DNA of 64,000 bases from Protonemura montana. Lineage: Eukaryota; Arthropoda; Insecta; Plecoptera; Nemouridae. A program made the position numbers and the translations under genes. The stretch covers positions 6,324,001 to 6,388,000 of the forward strand of contig OX387605.1 in assembly GCA_947568835.1 (NCBI GenBank). The letters run 5' to 3'. Under the pieces are notes generated by a model, which was not told the DNA's origin, did not search any database, and saw nothing but the letters and a program-made list of their open reading frames with translations. Of this stretch, positions 10,401 to 20,700 are shown piece after piece. Position 1 is the stretch's first letter; every line of letters starts with the position of its first letter.

Positions 10401-12968
10401 CCAACACACCACCGTTCGGTTACCAGACAACGAGACCTGGTACTTCTATTTCCAACAAAGCTGGTGTGTGATAGGCAAGCACCTAGTCGTTCAGAGTCAA
10501 CAGAGGGAGGTTAAGGTGACTGGTTACTCTCAGGCGACTTCTTTTGAAAAGCATCTTCATTGGTCTGCTGCCACAAACTTCTAAAATTAAATTTTTAACC
10601 AGTAGACGATCCAGCCTAAGGTTGGTTGTCTTTGTTCCTAAAGAAAATGTCTTGCTTCCTGTGAAGACTTACGTTGCTTCTTCGGACATCTCAATATTAT
10701 TTTCTTGTGAGTACTTGTTCGCCATTTTTGCCACCACTGTTTTGAATTGTTCCAGATCATTGTAAAACTGCAATCAGAAGATATTTAAGGCATTAGTCCT
10801 ACCTTTCTTTTTGTTTAGATATGGATTGGTAGTAATTACACGTATCATACTTGTTTGGGCGTTTTCCCTCCCAAGAACACAGTTATCACGGAAGTGATGT
10901 TAGCTCCTGGCGTCGGTAGCGTCGGGGCTGGCGTCGTTTGCGCTGGAGTCGTCTCCACCATCACTGCAAAGAGTAGTGTTAAATATCACCGAGCGCTATC
11001 AGCGACCCATTTCGAACTGAGTGTTGAAAATTTGTGGAATGGTGTAAAAGTTTAAAAAACTGAATGATGTGATTCAGAGTAAATGATTTAAGGATTCTTG
11101 GTTCACATACCACTGATATATGTCCGAAATGAGAGTTAACATAGACTTTCTTTTACATTAGATGACGATGCCATGCAAAAGCAAGTATGGTTTTACAGTA
11201 ACCTAAGGCCTGCACTCATTTTAGCGACAGACATTCGACAATTATTCTTGAGAAATATACTTTCAGTTTAAGATTAAGTGATGCCTATAGCTTGCCTGCT
11301 CTTTCGTAACTCAAGCTGAATCCTCCTTTGAAGCCGTCAGGGGAGTTAGTGAATAGGAAAACTGTGAAAGTCGTCGACTCCAGGATGCGGAACTTCCTTT
11401 CCTTATTGATGACAGCTGTGAAGATGGGATTAGACTCGTCTTGCCACAAGTTTTCCAACGATGATCCTGGAACAGACATTTTATCATTTTCGCAATATTT
11501 GTTTTGTTTCGGTAGAAACAAACCTACCGAAACTTCTTGAGACATGTGGAAATCTTTTGCTGGTCGAGTGGGGCCACCGCCACTTGACCAGGGGAGAGAA
11601 AACATACGGGAGAGATAATATTTTACAGCTCGAGTTTAAGGATCGTTCAAAGCCAACGTTACCTTTTTTGATGGACATCCAACCCCCAACCCCACCCTCA
11701 GCCATCGTGGTACCACCAATGACGTTGCACTTCACATGTTTTGAGGTCACCAAAGAAAAGATAACACAACCTTCCAATATTGCAACCTGCCCTTTTTACC
11801 GCCACATGGTGATTTGAAAGAAAGTCGCAAGTTTTACCTGGTCCAAGGATCATGAACTCCCCATTGACTTCGCTGACGTTCAAAGATTTGATGGTGATGT
11901 CTGCTGAAAATCCATCCCCAACGTTGACGGTCCACGCAAACCCAGTGCATAGCGTGTCCGGCGGAGCACCGTCCATGACGATGCTACCTTCCTCCTGGTT
12001 TATCACCTCCGAGCATAATTGTCCATCAAAAACTTTTTGGTGATGCACAAACAGGTTCTGCTGCATCAGCACAGGGTGCAAGCTCGTATCACCCCCTTCA
12101 CCCTCATCGATAAACTCTGCGACCTCCTCGGCATCCGCCTCGAAGATGTTGGTATCCAAGTGCGTTTTACCGGCAGATTTGCTGTCTTGGAGCTCGAGAA
12201 TTTCAACGTCATGGTTAACTTCTGAAACCTCCTCAGTCGAAGTGTCTTTGTTGGGATCAACGTCTTCTGAGTTGGTGAGCAAATCGAGGCTGGAACCCAA
12301 ATCAGGGTTGACCCCTTCATCTTCTTCTGGCGTAGTGCTGAATACTTCGATTTTATCCGTGACTTCTTCGATGTCCCTGGAGATTAATTTCTCGAACGAG
12401 GTGGTAGGTTCTAGGTCTAACGTGGTTTTTTCGACGTTGATTGTTAATGGTTCGATTGGGGCTTCTGCGTTGGTTGGTAAGAGAAGAAAACCCCCCACTT
12501 GAACTGGTTCTAAAGAAGCAGCGACTGTTGACAGATTTTGGATTAAGAATTATAAGTATAGACTAAAGTATGCGTTTTCAAATTCATCAAATCCATCATA
12601 AAACACATGTTATTCGTGATAATTAGCACCAAGCGCAACAGAAATTCGTCCCTTCTCTCCCTGATTATCAGCACTATCTACTTTAGGTTTCTGTTATCCC
12701 TCAACTTCCTCAACTTTCGATATGCACATCTTGAAAAATTTGAGAAAAATTATAATTTCACATATATCTGGTGTTCTTTTAAGCAATGTGAAAAATGATT
12801 GGTTTCGCATCATTGCTAATTGTGATATCAAAATGGTGCTTGCGTGATCAAAAGTTGCCTTGAACGAAGGTCCCAAAAACGAGTGAACTAAACAAACTTG
12901 TACTCACCCCCACAGCAGACAAAAATTAAACCCAAAAAAGCTTCCAGGGCCAACAGGCGCAAAGCCAT
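7486..12968 (-). CDS. CUB-domain single-pass membrane protein with PPxY tail, nine exons
   Basis: Unrecognised type I surface protein; function unknown. Minus-strand exons: 12968-12908, 12524-11838, 11559-11296, 10963-10851, 10767-10673, 9951-9744, 8945-8818, 8130-7883 and 7658-7486. All phases agree, giving 658 aa. The start ATG at 12968 opens a signal peptide, MALRLLALEAFLGLIFVCC. Residues about 45-165 are Asp/Glu-rich. A CUB-like domain (about 188-337) begins LCSEV, continues CTGFAWTV and ends GGFSLSYERA. A Thr/Pro linker (TTPAQTTPAPTLPTP) follows. Residues about 353-476 form a module with two NIT glycosylation sites; a SEA-like role just before the membrane is only a guess. The membrane span is about 486-509. 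The 149-aa cytoplasmic tail has PPKY (593-596), a PPxY motif that typically binds WW domains of Nedd4-type ligases, then an acidic stretch ending DNDNSMC. The exon 3 acceptor is uncertain (11521-11560). Intron 3 appears to use a GC donor. Inverted SINE copies flank exon 6. Confidence 0.82.
9296..9631 (+). mobile_element. 5S rRNA-derived SINE (SINE3-like), copy 1
   Basis: The head (about 9296-9371) resembles the interior of 5S rRNA: GATCACTGGAGTTAAGCAAC covers the box A region, and TATTGGATGAGCTGAGTGACC corresponds to the box C region, the type 1 RNA polymerase III promoter. An unrelated body follows, with AGGAATCCTGTTG at 9424-9436 and CCCGTTGACAAAA near 9584-9597, ending in the simple tail AATCAATCAATCG. 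The same ordered segments occur in reverse at 10006-10430. The 5' part of the 5S head is missing, so this copy is 5'-truncated. It lies in the intron between the 9744-9951 and 8818-8945 exons. Confidence 0.78.
10006..10430 (-). mobile_element. 5S rRNA-derived SINE (SINE3-like), copy 2
   Basis: Read on the minus strand, this starts with a longer 5S-like head: AAACACCGGTTCTC, then ATCACCTAAGTTAAGCAACA, then GTATTGGATGGGTGACCA. The body shares AGGAATCCTGTTG (10210-10222), a CATTCACCGACGCCATT block, GCGCCCGTTGTCAAAAC (10041-10057) and the terminal AATCAATCAATCG (10006-10018) with copy 1. It is inserted in the intron between the 10673-10767 and 9744-9951 exons, opposite in direction to copy 1. Its exact 5' boundary is approximate. 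Confidence 0.78.
10964..11295 (-). other. Probable GC-AG intron of the CUB-domain gene
   Basis: The exon ending in the CUB terminal strand SLSYERA reaches GCAG|GCAAGC, a GC-class donor, and then a stop codon within four codons. No GT donor lies close by. The acceptor CTTTGCAG|TGATGG restores phase 1 and leads into the Thr/Pro linker. This is the second GC donor in the window. Confidence 0.65.
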
Positions 12969-13059
12969 TTTTAATTTCGCGTGTAAATTTCTTTAAGGTA
13001 TGAAGTTCGTTTCCTTTGTAATGAAATAGTTTCCCGTTGACTGTCGTCTCTACCTGTAC

Positions 13060-13190
13060 TGAAAACTAAATTCGATATGGGTCTGAGCTGAGAGATAAGA
13101 TACGATACAAGATAAGCCTGTTGTGCCCTCTGACGGCCGTTCATCGCTTAGCTCTTGGCTCGGGCATCACCAGTCCCAATGATAAGCCAT
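13060..13190 (-). promoter_or_regulatory. GATA-motif cluster upstream of the CUB-domain gene
   Basis: Three GATAAG hexamers lie at 13094-13099, 13111-13116 and 13181-13186, with two further GATAC cores between the first two. The cluster sits 125-220 bp upstream of the start codon of the minus-strand gene. Insect GATA factors act in gut, fat body and haemocytes, so this would suit a surface protein of such tissues, but tissue use is inference. The transcription start was not identified. Confidence 0.4.
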
Positions 13191-16100
13191 CCGTTGATAT
13201 TTACGTCAGGTTCAGAACTTGATATGACTTCTGATTGAGTAATCATTTTTATTCCCACACAAATTAAGACTTGCAAATGACTAATTACTAATTAGCAATT
13301 ACTATTTGCGTTCGATTCAGAATACTAATTGAGCAATCACGCTCTTTCTCGTATCCTTTGAAAACGCCGGCGCGCTTTTTTCCTTCTTGATGCGATTTCA
13401 TTTTATGTCTCTTTCAATACTCTTTATGTCTTTTCCAATCTATAAATCCGCGACTTGATTGATCTATCCATTTTTCCAAGAGGAGAACCTATGGACAGGA
13501 TGTGAAATCTCAATACGAATTAATTCCAAGATGTTGAACTACGCTGAAATTACCTTTGCGAATTGAATTGCTTGCTATTTTAACAATAGGTGCGTATCAC
13601 TTTATAGAACTGCAATTCTAATGCTCTTTGCTCTTAATTTCTTAACATATTCATTATAAGTAATTGGTCAACCAAAGCTGCGAATAATTTTTCACGAGTG
13701 TGAAAACAATGCGAGCCTTTGTTCACTGCGTTGATAATCGGTCCGACACCTGAAATTCATTCCATTCAGTCAACTTTGAAATTAGCTGGTTGACAAGCTA
13801 ATCAAATCGAGCACCAATACAGAGATTTGATTGATTCGTGACGAAATCCATCCATAATAAGCCGGTGACAACATAATTACAGGGGCGAGTGAGAAATGAT
13901 TATAATTATTTATTGATCCGGCCCTTGTCGAACGGTCTCACACTCAGGCACCTAAAAAATATGTATAGCATAAGCACTATTACTTCTAATAATAAAGTCA
14001 TCACTAGCTGATTATTGAGTGTAAGTCATCAACAATGATTGATAATGCGCATTAATTCTGCGTCGCAGGACGGTACTATTTGCTGATTAACTTCCATCTC
14101 TCCACCGCCTGGCACCTCCACCATCGACAATAACAAACATTTTCACCTTTGCATGGTTTAAACTTTAAATGTCATTTATGACTACCTTGCTGGCAAATTG
14201 CCAGATTATGCCGTATCCCAGTTCATCTAATCATGTTGTTGTCAATCACCTACCAATCAATTTCTACATTCCAAAATATGTTATTTTTTGTATTTCATCC
14301 CACTACAGATTTTTTGTTATCAACGGTTGCAAGTAGATATGTTAGATGCTATCATGCTATTATCACAAAATCCGGCAGGTTTTTTTGACAGTTAAGGGCA
14401 GTGCAATACTAAAGTGGAAGGACATAAAGCTGGACCTCGCGTTCAGCCACAGCAGCGCTAATTTAGATGGATGGCCGTTCTACAATTTGTCGAAGTTTGG
14501 CGACAAACGCTAGCGCAGGAATGCTCAACAACCGCTTTTACATCATTGTCCTCATCCGCCGAGTGCAAATCTCTTCAAGCTCGCGCTCAATAGTGATAGC
14601 TTCACCATGCAAATTGTACCATTACATTTTACAAACGCATTATGTACAGAATGTGTTCATGAATTTTAAATTCCGATAAAATTCCGATTTGCATCGAAGA
14701 ATTTACATTCTCGTGCCATTTAGCGTGCGATGTATTAGCATTACAAAATACTGAATTAAATGTCTCAATACAAATCTGCTGCGACGACATATTTGTTCAG
14801 TCGGCGTACTGCATCGCAGCGGCTGTATGTTTAGAAAGGTGTGCGACTTAAAACCAAAAATTATGAAAGAAATATCAGCGTAATATTAGTTTGTTTTACT
14901 AAATTTATCTCTGTCATTTCAGTTGCACTTACACATTTACTTATGCAGGAAAGATGCCGCTATGGCTAGTCAAAAATCCAGCCAAAAATCAACAGCCTCT
15001 CCAGTCGACTAGAACTTTATAGTGCATTTACGGTTCAACCTTTTAAGCTCACTCCAAAACGAAAGAATTTTTCTTCGAGATCCTCAGTCGTACTATATCA
15101 TGCATGCGTAAAAAAGACGTTTATTTGTATCACCCATATGTGTCTTCCATCCGCGAGTAGGAGATTCGATGAGCGTGAAATTCACGAACAGAGTCGAACA
15201 TTGCCAGTAAACAATTCGCTGAAGCCGGCTCAGTCAAGACCAGCGTATTACATGCAGCAGAGCAACTACGTTCTTATCAGACATTGCAGCATCTGACAAC
15301 AGCACACAATACCTTGTATTGACACACCGCGTCCATCAGAGACGAAGATGTAGTGCTTCTGGCGATCTTCGGGACTCAAGAGAGCGTTTGGAACGGCGAG
15401 CATGCGTTTGCAAAGACGATAAAGCGGTCTCAATTGCTAGACTGGAAAGACTCAGGCTGATTGCAAGACAAGACTCGCTGTAAGGAATTGCTGTTTAATT
15501 AAAATTTCATACTGTTCCGGAGGCTTATTCGTTTATTTAATTTGAATTTTTAATTAATTTAATTTAATTTTTTAATTTTTTTTTTAAACTGTCAATTGTA
15601 CCTAAAGTGCCTGTAGTACGATATCAATATTCCACAGAGCCACATTAGAGCGTGTACAGGTCTCAGTTAATAGGAGTAATAACCCCGATGTAATGTGAAT
15701 TGTGATCCAATTGATTAAACAGGCGCTAGTTCTGATTAACCATGCAATTTAGTGAGTTAAACTATTCCCTCCCGGGGATGTGGGGGAATCGGTGACCGAT
15801 AGCCCAAAATTCTTATTTATTGTTTTCGCGTTGAGTCAGAGTCGTTCAACCGCGGCGGCGTTGGTAGCTGGATTCAGTGGCGTTGTTGATTCTTCAATGA
15901 ACAGCTCTTCTGGCCATCTCATCTCGACTTTGAAGACATCTTCGCTGCGGATTCCTCCAGGGTTGGGTGTGTTCGTTCACAGCTTCAATCATCCAAATTG
16001 GATGCCTGCGTATCATTTCAGCCTGGTTGCTTTCCCTGCAGCCGCTCGATCCTTATCCATCTCTTTAGCGCTAATACTTCTCGGGGTAGGGCGTTTTGCG

Positions 16101-17309
16101 AAGGGCGTCAACAACGATGGACACATTTTGAACACAAATTAGCAGTCGACTGTCTGTCAGTAATTACTGACTCTCCCAAAATCGTGTCTTTTTTTTCAAA
16201 ATAATATTTTATTCAACGGCATTTGCATTTCGTTTCCACATGTTCCTTTTTGTTTTCGCCTGTTTTTGCAAGTCGCTAATTACTGAGTGGGAATGAAAAT
16301 TAATTGTCTCTCATTAACATTGAAATGTGACCAGCAATATCTTATATCTAAATTGGCAACGAAGTAGGAGTATTCATTCTAAATAGATTTCTGGGTGGTC
16401 GTATGTCTTAAGAGCTGCATCTCTTGCAGATTGTACTCCTGATGCGTCAAGGGACATCACATGCACCCTGCTGACGTTGGAGTGTCCGACTTTCATGCAT
16501 CTGGATGGTTTGGTGACTGATGGAGATACGCCATGTCAAATTAATCTTAGGTCTTAAGGACTACTTTACCTGATCACAAGTAAGAGATATATAATGCTGA
16601 TAACTTATACGCTGAGGAGTTATTTTAAAATTCTTAATTCTTTGGAACAATTCTAATTCGTATGGTGCTTTTGAGCTGAAAGTTCTAGAAATATTGATAT
16701 GTATCGCCTGCAGATGTACGCTCTGTTGGCGCCGTGGGCTACACTAACCAAGCCTTCGACCGCATACAAGGTCGATTATGTCCTCGTGATTATGAGAAAC
16801 ATATCTTAATTTTTTTTTACAATAGCCCCCCAAAAAATGCAAACAAAAAGAACGTAACGTGTTTTAAAGTAGAGCTTAATTTGATTTTAAGGTGAACTAT
16901 CAGTGTGGATGAATTCTAGAGAATTGCAGCCTTAAGGCTATTTTTAGAACTCACGCTTACCTTACATTTTTTGGAACACGCGTTTAGATTTTAGGACACT
17001 TTAATTAGGAAAAAAATCACTCTGGGCAAGACTGTAAACCTTGAGTGATATTATACGAGCTATCTAGGGCTTTTTTTGAGTAAAAATAATAATAATAAAA
17101 ATAATAATTTATTATTATTATTATTATTTTATTTTTTGTATTCATTACCGACTCACACACATAATTCAAATTCGTTTAGTTGATATTTCTACGCAGCCCA
17201 TCCAGCTTGTCTGCAGTAAAAATTCGAATGTTTTTCTAATCATCTGAACGCAAGTTTAGTAAAATAATTGCATCGGTTTAGCACATCCATATCCTCTAAA
17301 ACAGCGGAG
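13191..17309. other. Gene-free AT-rich DNA
   Basis: No supported gene. Homeodomain-type TAATTA/ATTAG cores are frequent near 13260-13330 but expected in AT-rich DNA. The block at 15780-16140 is somewhat richer in GC and gives short open frames on both strands without a family match. Near 15540-15590 is a run of TTTAATT-type low complexity. Confidence 0.5.
17082..17136. repeat. AAT/ATT microsatellite forming an inverted repeat
   Basis: An (AAT)n run on the plus strand passes directly into an (ATT)n run, so the tract is self-complementary and could extrude as an AT-only hairpin. No coding role is seen. Confidence 0.85.
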
Positions 17310-17651
17310 TCATTCGAGCCTCTTAGAGTCTGTGAGTGATTGGCCATATTTTGTGCAATTCCGAGAATTTTGCAAACAAATAGCGTCGGGAACCCAAATT
17401 GTGTTTACCATGGAAAGTAAATATGCAGTTTCAGAGCTCACTCGTTCATGGCTCTCCGCTTTGGACGTAGCACCCCACAAACTGGCGTCGAGGTCTTGCG
17501 ATACATCACAATGAAGGACCGTGTTTGGACGACGTGAAAGCACAGGGGGTCCCAGATGAAGTCTGGAGACCAGAAAGCGTCCATTAGGAGATATCTTTGC
17601 GGCAAAAAGCGACAATCCGAGTCGTGTGTCAATGATAACGACATGGACCAC
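17310..17651 (-). pseudogene. Possible remnant of a Cys-loop ligand-gated ion channel extracellular domain
   Basis: Minus-strand translation gives IIDTRLGLS in one frame and, about 20 residues on but in another frame, YLLMDAFWSPDFIWDP followed by CFHVVQTRSFIVMYR. This resembles the order in Cys-loop receptors: W-x-D-x-R-L, then W-x-P-D followed by an aromatic, a His and a hydrophobic strand. A second W-x-P-D segment, YLLSMVNTIWVPD, occurs at about 17400-17440. The Cys-loop itself and membrane helices are not visible, and a frameshift is needed. It could be an eroded gene or transposed fragment, or chance. Low confidence. Confidence 0.2.
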
Positions 17652-17759
17652 GCCGCGACTGGGGACAGAACGAGAACAGATTTGTCGCGGACGATGTTAA
17701 TCGAGGCTGGTGCAGCTCTGATTGATTATCACCAGAGAGCTAACATGTAAAACCACTTC

Positions 17760-20700
17760 TAATGGTGTCCGACCTCCAATTAAGTAACCGAAAACATGGC
17801 AATTAGTCGTGTGCAGCGGCCAGTTCGTATTCTGTTATTTCAAATTTCAAAGAACTAGATCGATTGAATCGTTTGGTAATTTGGTATCCAATCAGTGAGT
17901 GGATGCCGCCCTTTTTTGGTGCGTGTGGAGTGTGCGCCATCGGGGGAATTAGAGAAAGTCGTTGATCGGTTATTTGATTCTGTCGATCCTTGCAGTATTG
18001 GTGCAATTGCTATCCAAGAACTTACTTGAGGAAAATCAAAGAAAACTGCAAGACAGGTTATTTAGAACCTAAAGATCTAGGATCCAACATACTTTCTTAA
18101 ACCATGCTCAGCGTGCCAAGAAGCAAAATATTACAATCATAACAGCCAAAAACAAATCAAGTTGTAACGTGAAAACGGCAGTCATGTTTCTGTGAGGTCT
18201 CAAACTCACCGCATCATAAACATTTCAATTAAAACAATTTACAATAATCGGCAGTCAAGCAATTATATCACATCTAACTTATTTTCACAGCATATTTTAA
18301 AAATCGCTCGTGCTTTATTAAATTAGCTAGATAAATAACGGAGAACGGCGTGTTGTACACGCGCATAGATGGAACGCATGTGGGTGTTCGACTAACACAC
18401 TCGATATGCACGGCTTTGGCTTTAGATCGATGCAAGATCATAGCATGGAGTATGGACCCCCTGCCGAGATGCTGGGAGTATCTGATACTACTGTACGATG
18501 AACAGCGGGGTGCATTTATCCTATCTCTCGGGTCTCAGGTGAGCACAGTGAGGTGTTTCCTTGCCTGCTCTGTGTGCACATCTTTGCATAATCTGTGGCG
18601 TTGCGAGCTGCCCCTGGTGCTGGACGACACGTACTTGCTGGTACTGGCTTGTACTTGCCAGAAGGGGCAAGAAGGGAATGCACTCACTGCTGTTATCCAC
18701 TAAGGGAAGAGGTTTCTTGCACGCGAGTGTTATTTACTTGCCTGGTCGTGTGGAGAGTTGAAAAAAATAATTTATTCGATTAATTTCAAGACGGAAGAAA
18801 TGTAGAAGCAAGAAATTAATCGGTTCAGGTGAGGTGCATAGCTATCCAATTAAAATTATGAACTAGATGTGTGGGCTTAGATTTGTGTAACAGAGCTCAT
18901 GGGATCGCTGCGTATCATCTATATCATGGATTTAATTTGTATCCTAAGCTAACCAGTGTAAACGTGGATTCTTAATTATAATTTCAAAATTGGTTTGCCA
19001 ATTTCGTTATTTCATGAGGGGGGACGTTGGTTTCATTCACAGTATCTTGGTTTGTGCCAAAATTGTACACATTAAATTAGATTTTAATTAAGGTTATGTT
19101 TATGTTAGCCTCCTACCTTTCATTCTTGTCTAATTAATGAAGTCAAAAACTTAACTTACCACCTCGCTTCTTAATTAAAATAGAGCAAGTTATACGGAGA
19201 GCTATCTTTCGTACGTATTTCATGTCTTAACCGTACCGACATGCGATATGTTTGATAGACATTTCGATAAAAAAATTTCTAACTTGACTCTGTTAATTAC
19301 GTGAAGATTATGCAGGAACTGAACCATTTTCCCCAGCTCTATCACTGGCTCATTTACGATTCTGCCTCCAGTTTTCGTCCAGTTTAAGTGACTTTTATTA
19401 ACCATATTAACGGATTTCACAATTAAGCACCGCACTCAATTTTTATTGATTGGTAATGAGTAGAATTTAAGTGAAAATACGTGTACAAGCTACCCCTAAA
19501 CGGCATGCATCCAATTCGTGTTATCTTCGTGTTATCGTAATTTCCCTTTCATGGCATAGCTAATAAATTATATGCCAGTTAATTACGGCGACGCGATTGT
19601 GTATACACTACGGGGGGAATAATAGGTATAGTTTATTTTATTAGCTGATCGGGTCATCGGAACCACAGGCTGGGGCATCAGCTATTCACAGTTGGTAATA
19701 GTAACCCGTGATTGATGAAGATTAACACGTGACTAGGTTTATAATTAAGAATATGAAAGGCTGGCGCCATTACATATTGTACATGCTCAAGTAAATCCAT
19801 TAATAACTAAATTATCGAGTTTGTTAATTTCGTGTATGTACCTACCTCCTATTACAATGTGAAGAAAAAAATGTTATCGATTTATGTAATTATGCTCGAC
19901 CGGAGATGTGTACCTACTGACGACGATTTAAAATTCACTTCGAATGTTTTTGCAACAGATTATCGATTCATTTTTAATGTGTGTTAATTTAAATTCGAGA
20001 TTGCAAAGAGGAACTTTCTTGACATGAAATGTCTTATTTTTTTTTTGTTATCAAACGTACTGGATCTCATTAGGTTTAAGAAAAAGTGTTAGTTAGTTCC
20101 ACTCCGAGCTCTGCGCTCTATAATATATGGCATCAAATTATGAATATTGATTGCCTTCAACATAATCATATGACCTATTCAAAGAGATTTTTAAAACCAT
20201 TGAATGAGACTGACAATTTCGCAAAGCGAAGACTTTCTGCTGCAGGTTATGATGGGATTAAATTCCTAGGGCTTCGCGCATTCACATTTGTTCTGGTCAT
20301 CTGTTCATGCCCATCCACAGATAAATAAGAAATTGAGTGAAAAATACGGAGCTATTTTTGCTTCCTGATGAATCTGGACTTACTTTTGCTATGCAAGGAT
20401 ATGAGGTTTAATGTCAAATGTATTAATAAAATCTGTGTAAGGAACGTAAAGGGCGCTTTTGATCATACCCTCAGCAAAAGAAAATCGGTTCTGATCTTTG
20501 CATTTGACACGCGCTCATTGAATTCGTTCCGAACAGCCCTCTTTTCATTATGAATCGCTCGCTTTTGTGATATGTTTCGATTATTGATCCACGAGCTGTA
20601 AGGCGCACAAAAAATTAATTGAGATATCAATAAGACATCGTCTGTAACAGCTGAATTGAATCCATTTCCAAGAAAATCTAGTTAAATGTGAAGAATCAAC

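Noticed and set aside
11560..11605. Longer version of CUB-gene exon 3 starting after the pyrimidine-rich CTCTCCCCTGGTCAAG
   Set aside because: The best pyrimidine tract gives the wrong phase and an early stop, so an acceptor closer to 11559 was preferred, with stated uncertainty.
15780..16142. Open frames on both strands, including a minus-strand peptide containing FKVEMRWPEELF and ending in a stop
   Set aside because: No acceptor site in the right phase, short length and no family match; could be eroded transposon or chance.
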